In this document: in pieces, positions 1 to 9,024 of the stretch
Layout of the letters: each line of letters starts with the position of its first letter
Position numbering within the stretch: the first letter of the stretch is position 1
Source of the DNA: JALORV01 sp963775635
Lineage (GTDB): Bacteria; Pseudomonadota; Gammaproteobacteria; Burkholderiales; Burkholderiaceae_F
Assembly: GCA_963775635.1 (NCBI GenBank)
Contig: CAVZJO010000012.1
Location: 1 to 64,000, forward strand
Direction: 5' to 3'
DNA: 64,000 bases
Notes under the pieces: model-generated
Told to the model about the DNA's origin: nothing
The model's database searches: none
The model's input: the letters and a program-made list of their open reading frames with translations, nothing else
Translations under genes and position numbers: made by a program

Positions 1-2
1 AG

Positions 3-266
3 GTGCGTGAGCGGCTCCGTTATTGCCATTACAGCTTAAGCACGGAACGCTCGTACCTCCACCGGATTCGCTGGTTTGTCAGATTTCGCCTTCGTCACCC
101 GCGCGACACGCGTGGCTGCGAGCTCGCCGCCTTCTTGTCTTTCCTCGCCAACCGGCGTGGTGCTTCGCCTTCGACGCACAGGCAAGCGCTCGCAGCTCTA
201 CTGTTTCTGTACAAGCGTGTCCTGGAGATCGGACGAGGCACCACGCATGCCGCGATCGACGCGTGA
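3..266 (+). pseudogene. Integron-type tyrosine recombinase, N-terminal fragment
   Basis: This reads as the SAM-like, core-DNA-binding N-terminal domain of an integron integrase (IntI family). The stretches RERLRYCHYSLSTERSY and STHRQALAALLFLYKRVL match the family pattern closely. The frame is open to the window edge, so the true start lies upstream. After about 75 residues the similarity stops at LEIGRG and a stop follows; the whole catalytic domain with the Arg-His-Arg-Tyr residues is missing. It is therefore a remnant that cannot recombine. A group II intron on the opposite strand follows directly, a combination known for introns that target integron attC sites. Confidence is good for the family and for truncation. 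Confidence 0.75.
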
Positions 267-379
267 CCGACCGCTATGGAGCGCGACCGCGAGCGGGTAG
301 AGTCGGGAAGTGGCGCGGTGGTGTAGGCGGGGCTTAGCGGTTGCCGGCCCTTTCGTTTGTCGGTGCCTAAATAGCCTGG

Positions 380-1168
380 CCGTGCTCCGTTTCCACTTCC
401 CGCTCATCGAACCGGACGGGCGGTTTTCCCGCATCCGGCTCTCGGACAAAGGAATTCATGCGTTCGCCCACGCTGAGGTCCTGCGCCCGTAGCCGAGTTG
501 GATCAGCCCCAACTCCTGTGCACCAGGTATTGATCGGGAAAGCGCGTGTAGCCATCCCCTCTGGCACTTGTAGAAACGGCAGCCGGACGACTGCTTCGCT
601 TTGGCATCAACGCCTGCTGCAGTTCTCGACCTTCGGTAGGGTTGGTAGGCTCAGAGCCAATCTCCTTCGGCCGCGCCCGCTTGTTAGCGTTGCCCTTTGA
701 ACTAAGGTCCCTTCGCCTCCACCGGCACTCTTACCCGGCTTCTTCACTAGCTACGAACCTCTCCGTCACCCCAAACGGCCCGAATCGGTCCCTCGCGCGG
801 CTTTCAGTTGAAGGTCACGCCACCACCGCTGGGGCTTCCCGTGGTTGCTGTTGCTTTCCTTCGGTGCATGCCATCGTCATTACCCCGGTGGAACCGCAGG
901 GGCGAAACGGTCGCTTTCCAGATTCCTGCGGCGGCGGCCTTCCCCGAAAGGGTCGTGCGGGTCGGCTTGCGCATCGGTATTTTCGAGGCTTGCTCGGCGT
1001 TCACTCGCGTTACGGCCCGCACACCCGCACTGCCACCAAATCGTGGCACGCTTACCCGAAGGCTTCAGCCATTTCGTTACCTCCATAGCTGCTCCGGTTG
1101 CTTCCGGCTGGAGCGTTCGCCGGGTGGGATTTGCACCCACTGGAAAGCGCCGCCTTATCACGGCGCAC
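380..1168 (-). mobile_element. ORF-less bacterial group II intron (class C-like)
   Basis: On the minus strand the element begins at 1168 with GTGCGCCG, fitting the GUGYG 5' end of group II introns, and contains a clear domain V at 441-409. Between them lies a structured, non-coding stretch without long conserved protein similarity. No reverse transcriptase/maturase domain is visible, so it is an ORF-less or internally deleted derivative. A perfect 7-bp hairpin (1176-1199) lies just outside the 5' end, as expected for class C introns, which insert next to terminator or attC stem-loops. The 3' boundary is approximate because domain VI was not resolved. The neighbouring integron integrase fragment supports an attC-targeting subclass. 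Confidence 0.65.
409..441 (-). ncRNA. Group II intron domain V
   Basis: On the minus strand this 33-nt segment folds as the catalytic domain V. GAGCCGG pairs with CCGGTTC (one G-T pair), an internal bulge follows, then a short GC helix closed by a GAAA tetraloop. The AGC catalytic triad is present at the 5' side of the lower stem. This is the strongest single piece of evidence for the intron. Confidence 0.8.
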
Positions 1169-1175
1169 ACCCATT

Positions 1176-1199
1176 GCTGCCTGTCGTACTCTAGGCAGC
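1176..1199. other. Stem-loop at the intron insertion site
   Basis: GCTGCCT (1176-1182) and AGGCAGC (1193-1199) form a perfect 7-bp stem with a 10-nt loop. It ends 7 bp from the intron 5' end. It could be the remains of an attC site or a transcription terminator that served as the target; the attC core boxes were not convincingly seen. Confidence 0.5.
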
Positions 1200-1414
1200 G
1201 GACGCTCGGGGATTCTCTCAACGGCCACTTTCCGTCATTGACTAAAGCAGATTCGTTGACCGAAAACTGTCATTCGCGTTCATCGTGAGGTGCTCGCAAT
1301 CTTCGATCGAGCGTTGGACGCCGCCATGCGGCAGGGTCGCAATCGGGTCGCGGCCGATGCCGCAACGCCAGCTCGCCCATCGGCGAACGCCCAGAGCGTG
1401 TGCGCAAAACAGCG

Positions 1415-1757
1415 TCAGACCCGCGTGAGCGTGCCCTGCCCAGTGGCGTCGAACGCCGAGTCGGTCAGCGCCGTGGCGACACCGTTGCGACCGACCGTGA
1501 ACTTGACGATCGCCGGGTAGTCGGGCAGCTCGGGGTCGTGTTTGTAGCTGAACGTGTCGCCGTCGAGGTGCTTGAGCGTGAATCGTATGTCGTTCGGACC
1601 TTCGACGATCTCGAGCTTCCCGGTCCGCGCCACGACGTCGATGTCACCCACATAGGGGTTCGTGTAGGTGCCGACATAGGCGGGGTCCGGCCGGGCTGCG
1701 GTCGGGTTCGCCGGCTTCGAAACGTTGGGTGGCTCGCCATAGAGGCCGGCGAAGCAC
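1415..1757 (-). pseudogene. C-terminal fragment of a beta-lactamase-family serine hydrolase (DUF3471-like)
   Basis: The last ~115 residues before the stop resemble the small beta-rich DUF3471 domain found at the C-terminus of class C beta-lactamase/penicillin-binding-protein-like hydrolases: YVGTYTNPYVGDI, then KLEIVEGP, then LKHLDGDTFSY, then VKFTVG. The frame stays open upstream but that part overlaps the start region of the divergent MASE1 gene and does not look like a hydrolase. The catalytic domain with its SxxK motif is absent, so this is a tail fragment. Family assignment rests on pattern memory of these motifs. Confidence 0.55.
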
Positions 1758-1824
1758 ATGTCGACGGCTGCCGGGCACGTCGCTATGATGGACGCAGATT
1801 CTTTCGCAGCTCGAGGGGGACGCG

Positions 1825-3096
1825 ATGCAACAGCTTCTACTGGGCGTCCTGGTGGCAGTTCTGTACCTTGCGACCGGATTCCTGTCCGGAGCCGTCGCAC
1901 GGGCCACCACGCAGACCACTCCTGTCTGGTTGGCGGCCGGCGTCCTGTTTTCCGCATTGCTGATCTGCGCGCGCTGGTCGTGGCCCGCCATCCTCATCGG
2001 CGGCGGCATCGCGGCGACGATCTGGATCGCGATAGCGCACGGCCTGGGGTGGGGCGGCGCGCTGGCTGGCGGCGCCATCGAGTCTATCAGCATGGCGATC
2101 GGTGCTTGGATCGCGACACTGGGTCGTCACGACCCGAGACGACCCGCCGGCACCGCGCTCCTGATCGCCGGTGCGCTGATCGGGTCGGCCCTCGGCGGCG
2201 TGCTCGGCGCGCAGCTGTGGGAATGGCACGGTCGCGGCATCGACTTCTGGAGCGAGTGGCTCACATGGACCACTTCCACCGGCCTCGGCGTGCTGCTGGT
2301 CGTGCCGGTGGTGGTCGCGTTTCGCGGCTTTCACATCATGCGCTCAGGGGGCATGCCGATGCCGCAGTTCCTCGGCGGAGCGCTCGCCTTCCTCGCCTTC
2401 CTGGTCACGGTGCTGGTGGTATTCGGCGACAACGTCGGCCAGCAGTTTGGCGGCCTCGCGTCGACGCTCGCCTACTTGCCGATGCCCTTCCTGCTGCTCA
2501 CGGGGCTGCTGTGGGGGCCGCGCGGTGGCTCGCTGGCTACGCTGGTCGGCTCCTTGTATATGGTGTGGCGCACCGCGAGCGGTGGCGGCCCGTTCGCAAT
2601 CGCCGAGGACTTTCCCGGCCAAGCGGTGGTCGCGGTGCAAGTCTTTGTCATAGTGTGGGTCCTGGCGATTCGGCTGGGGCGCGCCCTCACGGAAGACCGT
2701 CGCCTCGCGCTCGAGCAGGCGCGCGCCTGGCGGCTGCGCTACGAGCGCACGATGCTTGGCGTCGGCGTCGCGAGCGTGGAGTACGACGCCGTCACCGGTC
2801 GCGCGACCTGGGGCGACGGCGCCGCGCTGGTGCTGGGGCCTGCCGTCAGCACCGTGAGCACCGTGAGCGAATGGCTCGACCGCATCGAGGCCGCCGAGCG
2901 CGGCCTGGTGCAAGCCAACTGGTCAGCGGTTCTGCGCGGCGACGTGCCTTCCAGCGACCAGGATTACGCCGTGCATTTGGGGGGCGGCCAGTACTCCCGC
3001 GTGAACGAGCAACTGGCCGGCGTGCGCGGCCCCGATGGCAAGGTGGAACAGGTGGTGGCCCTGCTGCGGCTCGTGACGCCGGAGGGGGGCGCATGA
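1825..3096 (+). CDS. MASE1-domain membrane sensor with C-terminal PAS-like domain
   Basis: The 423-residue protein has about eight hydrophobic segments in residues 1-290 arranged as in MASE1, an integral membrane sensory domain; the TTPVWLAAGVLFSALLI stretch near the N-terminus is typical. Residues ~305-420 look like a PAS domain (YERTMLGVGVASVEYDAVTG at its start). MASE1 proteins normally end in a kinase, GGDEF or similar output domain; none is present here. The stop codon overlaps the start of the next gene in an ATGA, so the two are probably translationally coupled and the hydrolase partner could be functionally linked. The signal sensed is unknown. Confidence 0.75.
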   Translation: MQQLLLGVLVAVLYLATGFLSGAVARATTQTTPVWLAAGVLFSALLICARWSWPAILIGGGIAATIWIAIAHGLGWGGALAGGAIESISMAIGAWIATLGRHDPRRPAGTALLIAGALIGSALGGVLGAQLWEWHGRGIDFWSEWLTWTTSTGLGVLLVVPVVVAFRGFHIMRSGGMPMPQFLGGALAFLAFLVTVLVVFGDNVGQQFGGLASTLAYLPMPFLLLTGLLWGPRGGSLATLVGSLYMVWRTASGGGPFAIAEDFPGQAVVAVQVFVIVWVLAIRLGRALTEDRRLALEQARAWRLRYERTMLGVGVASVEYDAVTGRATWGDGAALVLGPAVSTVSTVSEWLDRIEAAERGLVQANWSAVLRGDVPSSDQDYAVHLGGGQYSRVNEQLAGVRGPDGKVEQVVALLRLVTPEGGA

Positions 3097-4579
3097 CCGA
3101 ACCAGGCGTGTTCCTGATCCATGGGCTGGGCGGTACCCAGTACGACCTGGGTTCGATGCACAAGCGGTTGAAGAATGCCGGCTTCGTGACTCACTCGCTC
3201 ACCCTGCCCGGCCACGGCACCAAGCCAGAAGACCTGTCGGACGTGCATGCCGAGGATTGGATCGAGGCGGTCCGCACCAAGTACCTCGAAGTGTTGGAAC
3301 AGCACGAGGTGCTGCATGTAATGGGCATGTGCATGGGCGCGCTACTGGCGGTCGAGACCGCCAAGCGCGAACGGCATGCCAAGGGCCGACTGGTGGCGCT
3401 GGCGCCGCCCATTTACATCGATGGCTGGGCGACGCCCTGGTACCGGGGATTTCGACCGCTGCTGTATCGGGTGCCGGGCATGCCGCGGCGGATGAAGGTC
3501 GCGGAAGAAGACCCCTACGGGATCAAGAACGAGCAGCTGCGCGAGATCGTGAAGGCAAAGTTCGAGCGCGGCGAGAACTTCCATTACGGCTGGGTGCCGC
3601 TTGCGTGCATCCGCGAGGTCGATCGCCTGCGGGGCATGGTGATGAAGGCCTCGATCGAATCGCTTGCCCGACGCTGATCGTGCACGCGCGCCTGGACGAG
3701 CTGACCAGCCTGCACTCTGCCAACTTCCTGGTGGAGCATATCGGCGCCGGCAAGCGCGCGGGCCAGGCACGCATGGTGGTGCTGGAAGACAGCTACCACA
3801 TGGTCTGCATCGACAACGACCGCGAAGTCGTCGCCAAGAACGTGCTCGAATTCTTCGGCGCCAGCGTCGCGGGTTCGCTCGGCATGAACACCGACGATCC
3901 GCGCATGACGCCGGCGCAGACTAGCGAACTGCTCGCGGCAGCACTCGCCGACCTGGAGCGAGGCGACTTCGTTGCCCTCTTCGAACGCGGCATTCCCGAC
4001 TTCGCGTGGTTCCAGCCCGGCAGCAATCGTGCGAGCGGCATCTTCCGCGGACGCAAGGGATTGCCGCGACTGCAAGCCTGGGCATCACCGGCCTCGGTAT
4101 ACACCGCCTTCGGCGCGCCGGTCGTGAACGCGGGCATGGCCGTGGTGCCGGCCACGCTGCGCACGGGTTCGCTCACGTCGCAGGGCGTGCTCGCCATGAC
4201 GATGCGACACGGACGCCTGCTCGAGTCGCGTTGGTTTCCGGATGATGTGAGGCTGGAGGACGCTCACTTCGGAGGCGAGCCGATACCCGATGGGCCGAGC
4301 GAGGCAGAGCGCGCGTTCGAGGCGGCGGCGGCCCAGTCGAAGACCTTGCGCAGGGCGCCCGACAACGACACGCTGCTCGCGCTGTACGCGCTCTATAAGC
4401 AGGGCAGCCTCGGCGACGTGACCGGCGGGCGCCCCGGTTTGATGGACGTCGTGGGCCGGTCGAAGTACGACGCATGGTCAAGCAAGCGCGGGATGGCGCG
4501 CGAGTTGGCAATGAGCGAGTATGTGGCACTGGTGAACAGGCTCAAGGCAGCCGAGGCGCAGGCCCCTGCGGGAGGCTGA
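3093..4579 (+). CDS. Alpha/beta-hydrolase fused to acyl-CoA-binding (ACBP) domain, frameshifted
   Basis: Residues 1-190 form the first half of an alpha/beta-hydrolase: HGLGG oxyanion region near residue 10 and the nucleophile elbow GMCMGA, in which Cys replaces the usual Ser. The frame breaks near 3655, and the hydrolase continues in another frame with PTLIVHARLDELTS and the DSYHMVCID catalytic-His segment. A middle segment of unknown fold follows (FALFERG-like NTF2 appearance is only a guess). The last ~85 residues match ACBP: DNDTLLALYALYKQGSLGDV, then RPGLMDVVGRSKYDAW. The combination suggests thioesterase or acyl-transfer chemistry on acyl-CoA. The frame break is either a sequencing indel or an inactivating mutation. 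Confidence 0.7.
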
Positions 4580-4586
4580 GGGGGTA

Positions 4587-4610
4587 CGGCTGCTGCCCTT
4601 TTGGCAGCCG
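4587..4610. terminator. Possible bidirectional hairpin terminator
   Basis: CGGCTGC (4587-4593) pairs perfectly with GCAGCCG (4604-4610). It sits between two convergent genes, 8 bp after the hydrolase-ACBP stop. There is only a short T run inside the loop and none after the stem, so termination is plausible but unproven. Confidence 0.4.
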
Positions 4611-4719
4611 CGCGATCCGGACCACGCTGTAGATCCCGAGCGCGGAACCGCCGACAGCAGGCAGACCGATGCGACCGGCATCGCCCGGATCCGATAGTCA
4701 GCCGTCGCCGGACCCGAAT

Positions 4720-6081
4720 TCAGGCTCGGTGCTCGACATGTCGACGCCTGATGCGTCGAATCTGGCGCCTCGCCGTCGCGCTTATCCGATACCAGCCGGC
4801 GGCGGGTGGGTCGACCAGAATGCTCAGCGCGCGGGAATAGTCGAGCACCAGGCCGGGCGTCCATGCCATCGTTTTCGCGCGCTTGCGGATCTGGGCGGCG
4901 ATCCACAGCTCGGGCATCAGCAAGAGCGTCATGAACAAGCCCCAGTCGGGGTTGCCATGCAGACGACTGACCGCTCCCTCGAGGCCCGCTTCCAGCGCCC
5001 GCGCCACGCTCGCTGCGCAGTTGCGACGCGTCAGGTTGTAGGTGGTATCTTGGCGGTAGTGCTCCCAGAAGTGCTGCAGTCTCTCCACATCGAAGTTGCG
5101 AATACGAATCTGTTGCGTCGAAGATCCGCGCAGCTTCGCGTCAGTGACATAGTCCACTTGAAAGTAGCCCGGCACGTTGTTGTACGGTGCCGCATGCAGC
5201 ATGCGCAGCTCGTCCAGCGAGCGCTTGATGGGCGCCGCCGGATCGAGGCTGATATACACCGGCGATGCTTCCAGCGCGACGTGGCCGGTCCAGACCACGC
5301 CGTGCGCATCGACCGCAGCGATATAACGATCGATCAGTGGACGCCGCTGCAAGGGGATCTGGCGCGCAGCGTTCGCCGGCGCCCAGACGTAGACGTTTAT
5401 CGCCGGCTCGACATCGGGCGCAGGATCGGCCACCACGGGCCCTTTGCCTGCAGCCGACGCACCTTGCCCGTCCACGTCCGGCCGTTGGTAGAGCGCGCCG
5501 CGCAACAGTTGCCCGACGGTGGCGTCTCGCCCCAGCAAGCGCATGCGCACCGCGATCCAGATCATTCCCCAACCGACGAACAGCAGCGCGAGACTGAGCG
5601 CATAGGGAACGGTGACCTCGTAGCCGAACGGATACGGCGAGAAGAAGCTGACCGCGATGGCGATCTCGCATAACCCGCCAAGGAGCGCCAAGCGCCACCG
5701 AGGATAACGGACGATCACGGCGGACAGGCATTGCAGCAGCCCGTCGAGCGCGAACAAGGTGCCCAGGATCATCGCCAGCCAGAAGTCGCCGCCGTAGTGG
5801 CCCGCCATCACAAGCAGCGCCGCGAGCACGAAGACGACGCCTTCGATGATGCGGCCGATCCGCATGGCGCCTGTACTGACCGCCGCCATGGCCAGTGCGC
5901 AGACACCGGCCACCACAAGAAGCCCGGCGAAAATCTTGAGCGGGAAGTAGCCGTAGCTGCCCAGCGAATCGACGAGCAACACGATGCCCGCGAGCACGAA
6001 CGCGAAGCCCAGCCCGTACATCGCGACGCTGCGCCGGCGCAGATAGTCGACGCCGAGAAGTATCAGGATCAGGCGGATCAT
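4720..6081 (-). CDS. Membrane protein with HdeD/DUF308-like N-terminus and cysteine-containing soluble domain
   Basis: The 453-residue protein begins with six or so hydrophobic segments in paired arrangement (residues 1-190), resembling the DUF308/HdeD family. After a Pro/Ala-rich linker comes a soluble domain (residues ~235-400) containing TYNLTRRNCAASVARALE. An Asn-Cys pair in this setting occurs in papain-like or NlpC/LRAT-type folds, which suggests a hydrolase or acyltransferase; that is inference. The divergent gene at 6493 has a matching YN-x4-NC motif. The start ATG at 6079-6081 gives a good membrane N-terminus. Function unknown. Confidence 0.6.
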   Translation of the reverse strand: MIRLILILLGVDYLRRRSVAMYGLGFAFVLAGIVLLVDSLGSYGYFPLKIFAGLLVVAGVCALAMAAVSTGAMRIGRIIEGVVFVLAALLVMAGHYGGDFWLAMILGTLFALDGLLQCLSAVIVRYPRWRLALLGGLCEIAIAVSFFSPYPFGYEVTVPYALSLALLFVGWGMIWIAVRMRLLGRDATVGQLLRGALYQRPDVDGQGASAAGKGPVVADPAPDVEPAINVYVWAPANAARQIPLQRRPLIDRYIAAVDAHGVVWTGHVALEASPVYISLDPAAPIKRSLDELRMLHAAPYNNVPGYFQVDYVTDAKLRGSSTQQIRIRNFDVERLQHFWEHYRQDTTYNLTRRNCAASVARALEAGLEGAVSRLHGNPDWGLFMTLLLMPELWIAAQIRKRAKTMAWTPGLVLDYSRALSILVDPPAAGWYRISATARRQIRRIRRRHVEHRA

Positions 6082-6492
6082 CGCTCAGCCGTTCGCGGCA
6101 AAGCCTTCCGCAAGCCGACTGCCCATCCCTTGGGGAAGGATCCTCCGGCCCAGCCTCCGCCACCGCCGGAAGGCGGCGTCCTCCGCCACCAAGGGGGTGG
6201 GGGCACGACGGCACCAACCAGGGTCGCGGCCAGAAACGGGCGGCACGCTGTGGTCATCGGTTCCTCGCGACCTCGATACTGCGCGGCCGACGCGGCCGGC
6301 GTCAAGGATGGCACCGGCCGGCACCCGCCTGGTTCCCCTCGTGGAGATCAGTCAAGGAGGTCAAGGGGCCATGGCGGATGCACCGCCTGGCGGCCCGGCC
6401 AAGGATCGCCGGACCGCGCCGTTCGAAAATGCGGCACGCTGTCGTGCTGGTTTAGATCTAAGATTTGCAGCACGGTTGGTAGCGTGTAGCTC
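6082..6492. other. Divergent intergenic region
   Basis: About 410 bp separate two divergent genes. It is GC-rich and includes a C-rich run near 6150-6170. No convincing ORF, RNA gene or promoter pair was identified, although promoters for both genes should lie here. Confidence 0.4.
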
Positions 6493-7347
6493 GTGGGAAC
6501 GGCGCAGGCGTTCAACTTCGTACACATCGCGGCCATCGCTGCGATCCTGCTCGTCGCGCTGCTATTCGCATGGTGGTACGCGCAGCGGCCGTCGAACAGG
6601 CGCGACTGGCAGCCCGACGTGGCGCGCTTGGCGACTGCCGAGATCCAGGGCCATCACCTGACGGTGAAGAACGTTCGCAACTTCCGCTATCGGAGCGCGA
6701 TCGACTTCGACGAGCGCTGGGAAGAGCGCCACTTCGATCTCACTATGCTAGACGGGCTCGACATCTTCTTCATCCACTGGGGCTCGCCGCTGATCGCTCA
6801 CACCATCGTGAGCTGGTCGTTCGCGGATGGACAGCACTTGGCCATCTCGATCGAGACGCGCAAGAGGAAGAACCAGCAGTATTCGGCAGTCGCGGGGTTC
6901 TTCCGGCAATACGAGCTAATCTACGTCGCGGCCGACGAAAACGACGTGATAAAGCTGCGCACGGACATCCGTGGTGAAGATGTGTACCTCTACCGTTTGC
7001 GGACGGTACCGGCGGGTGCCCGGGCCCTCCTGCTCAAATACCTGAACGCAATGAACGCTATCAGCCTGCAACCGCTCTGGTACAACGCGCTGGTTGCGAA
7101 CTGCACTACCACTATCCGCGAGCGTGTGATCGATGCGGGCGGAACGGTGCCGCTCTCCTGGAGGCTCTTCGCCAACGGCTATCTGCCCGAACTGCTTTAC
7201 AAACGCGGCTCCCTCGATGCCAGCCGGCCCTTCGCCGAACTGAAGGCGATGAGCCGGATCAATGATCGCGCGCGCACAGCAGATGCGGCTGAGAACTTCT
7301 CCGTCAGAATCCGCGGCGGACTGCCGATGCCGCGGTCGCCGAGCTGA
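6493..7347 (+). CDS. DUF4105 family protein, membrane-anchored
   Basis: The 284-residue protein starts with GTG and has one transmembrane segment (residues ~8-28). The rest matches the DUF4105 pattern: VKNVRNFRYRSAIDF, AHTIVSWSFADG, ISIETRKRKNQQYSAVAG, FFRQYELIYVAADENDVIKL and then LWYNALVANCTTTI. The invariant Asn-Cys-Thr is the likely active or structural centre, and the soluble part probably faces the periplasm. Proteins of this family have no firmly established reaction. No better ATG start was seen in frame, and the ribosome binding site is weak, so the start is uncertain by a few residues. Confidence 0.75.
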   Translation: MGTAQAFNFVHIAAIAAILLVALLFAWWYAQRPSNRRDWQPDVARLATAEIQGHHLTVKNVRNFRYRSAIDFDERWEERHFDLTMLDGLDIFFIHWGSPLIAHTIVSWSFADGQHLAISIETRKRKNQQYSAVAGFFRQYELIYVAADENDVIKLRTDIRGEDVYLYRLRTVPAGARALLLKYLNAMNAISLQPLWYNALVANCTTTIRERVIDAGGTVPLSWRLFANGYLPELLYKRGSLDASRPFAELKAMSRINDRARTADAAENFSVRIRGGLPMPRSPS

Positions 7348-7415
7348 GCATTGATTGGAATCTCGCGTGATTGCTCGGATCGGGTGCCACAAGACGGACT
7401 GTTTCAAGCGTGCGG

Positions 7416-7511
7416 ATGTCAGATCACACTGACGGACTCGCAATGTCGAACGAACCACTACTGAAGGAGATCGTCGCCGGCGTCGAGAAACTGGCGCGCC
7501 CGGCCGACTAA
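7416..7511 (+). CDS. Short ORF, 31 residues, uncertain
   Basis: A 31-residue frame begins MSDHTDGLAMSNEPLLKEIV and ends ARPAD, 67 bp before the DUF4239 gene. The amphipathic stretch could be real, but there is no clear ribosome binding site and no recognised family. It may be a remnant or chance. Confidence 0.2.
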   Translation: MSDHTDGLAMSNEPLLKEIVAGVEKLARPAD

Positions 7512-7578
7512 AGCGACGAGCGTTTGCGGCTATCGGCAGGAACGCGCGACGCAGGCGGCAGTCGAGGGAGAAGCGCAC

Positions 7579-8355
7579 ATGATCGAGTGGCTGTACCACC
7601 TCCCGGTCGTTTGGATGGCCCTGGTCGTGTACCTTGCGACTGCACTCGTCGCCGGCGCGATCTACGTCGGCGTGCTGGCGCTCGCTACTGGCGATCGGGC
7701 GCAGGCGTTCAAGGCGGTGTTGCCCGCGGTGCTGACCCCGCTCGCCGTGGTCTTCGGCCTGCTCGTGGGGTTTCTGGCCGCCCAGGTCTGGAGCGAAGCC
7801 GATCGAGCGAGCGCAGCGGTGATCCGCGAAGCGAGCGCGTTGCGCACCATCGTCGTTCTCGCCGGCAGCTTTCCCAAGGAGCGCGAGGCGCACATACGGG
7901 CGTTCGTCCGCCGCCACATCCAGGAAGCGGTGAGCCAGGAATGGCCGGCCATGGCCCGTCAACGGGCCACGCTGACCATGCTGCGCACGTCCGACGCCGA
8001 GGCGCTCCAGCTAATCCTCTCCCTGGTCCCCGAGAGCGACGCCCAGGCATTCGCGAAGCGCGAGATGGCTGCCGCGCTGCAGAGCGCGCTCGACGCACGC
8101 CGGCAGCGCATCGACATCAGTCGATCGACGATCAACTGGGTTAAATGGACGGGCGTCATGCTGCCTGCGCTACTGATCCTCTTGACCATCGCCATCCTCC
8201 ACAGCGACAACCGGAAGGCCGGTGCGATCGCCATCGCGATCTACTCTATCAGTCTGGCGGCCTGTGTCGTGCTGATCGCCTCCCACAACCGGCCGTTCAG
8301 CGGGGAGATATCGGTCGGGCCGGACTTGCTCCTGCAAGTCATGCCGCAGGAGTGA
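7579..8355 (+). CDS. DUF4239-like integral membrane protein
   Basis: The 258-residue protein has two N-terminal transmembrane segments (residues ~8-32 and ~48-70), a soluble helical middle, and two C-terminal segments (~188-208 and ~215-236). The middle starts DRASAAVIREASALRTIV, the charged helix after TM2 typical of DUF4239. These proteins are of unknown function in the inner membrane. The start ATG follows a purine-rich GAGGGAGAAG site. It appears to stand alone, with about 230 bp upstream and a non-coding repeat region downstream. Confidence 0.7.
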   Translation: MIEWLYHLPVVWMALVVYLATALVAGAIYVGVLALATGDRAQAFKAVLPAVLTPLAVVFGLLVGFLAAQVWSEADRASAAVIREASALRTIVVLAGSFPKEREAHIRAFVRRHIQEAVSQEWPAMARQRATLTMLRTSDAEALQLILSLVPESDAQAFAKREMAAALQSALDARRQRIDISRSTINWVKWTGVMLPALLILLTIAILHSDNRKAGAIAIAIYSISLAACVVLIASHNRPFSGEISVGPDLLLQVMPQE

Positions 8356-8681
8356 GTCGGGGCCCGTCAGATCAGGCGATGAGAACGGCCCCGTAGGAGG
8401 CTCTGGACCCCTCGCCAGCTCGACGCGATCGAGCGCGCTATCCGACCTGCGAGGTACGGGCGCTGGTCGCTGAGATCCGGCGTTTGAACGCCATTGCGGA
8501 GTACGCCAGCGACCTCGTGCGAGCGCTCGAGCCCGCGACGCTGACCGCTACGCCGAAGCTCGAGCTGAAAGCCCTCGTGGACCGCCGGAGTCACCCGCGA
8601 CCGAGCGGAATCGGAAAGCCTAAGCGGCGGCGAAGGCGGGCCACACCGTGGCCCCGTCGCGGAAAGCGGCCGCTCGCCGTC
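8356..8681. other. Gap without a convincing gene
   Basis: The plus strand near 8455-8590 could encode a helical stretch (ALVAEIRRLNAIAEYASDL), which may be the remains of a small gene. It runs without a convincing end into the dispersed repeat at 8682. Nothing else was recognised. Confidence 0.3.
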
Positions 8682-8911
8682 GCTATCGACCCCTTGCAGC
8701 CGTCGGCGGCTTCCAGCTGAGCGGCAGTTGTGCAGCGGGTCCGGTCATTCGCGGCCACAGCGTGAACTCACGGTCTCGGCCACATTCCGGTCATCCAGGC
8801 GCCAGAGAGATCGTGACGCCGATGACCGCTCTCAAGGTAGTGCAGACGTAGCCCGCCGCATGTGCGTGGCGAGGTGGTTTCCAGAGCGCCAGCTCAATCG
8901 ATGCCGTGGCC
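8682..8911. repeat. Dispersed 230-bp repeat, copy 1
   Basis: This segment recurs at 13811-14040 in the same orientation with only about two visible differences. It has short open frames but none looks like a conserved protein. Both copies lie in gene-poor spacers. The element type is not recognised; no terminal inverted repeats were evident. Confidence 0.8.
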
Positions 8912-9024
8912 CTCGCACACGGTCATCGACGCGGGCGAGTGTGTCGGGGAGATGTCCGCGATCGACGGCCGAAACATCGTGGCACCTTAGTCGGGTCCAT
9001 GTGAAACGGCCGCGCGGCGCTGCG

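Noticed and set aside
1758..3092. Long open frame in a second frame over the MASE1 gene, joined to the hydrolase frame
   Set aside because: Arg/Pro/Gly-rich composition typical of shadow frames in high-GC genes; the MASE1 frame has the recognisable protein.
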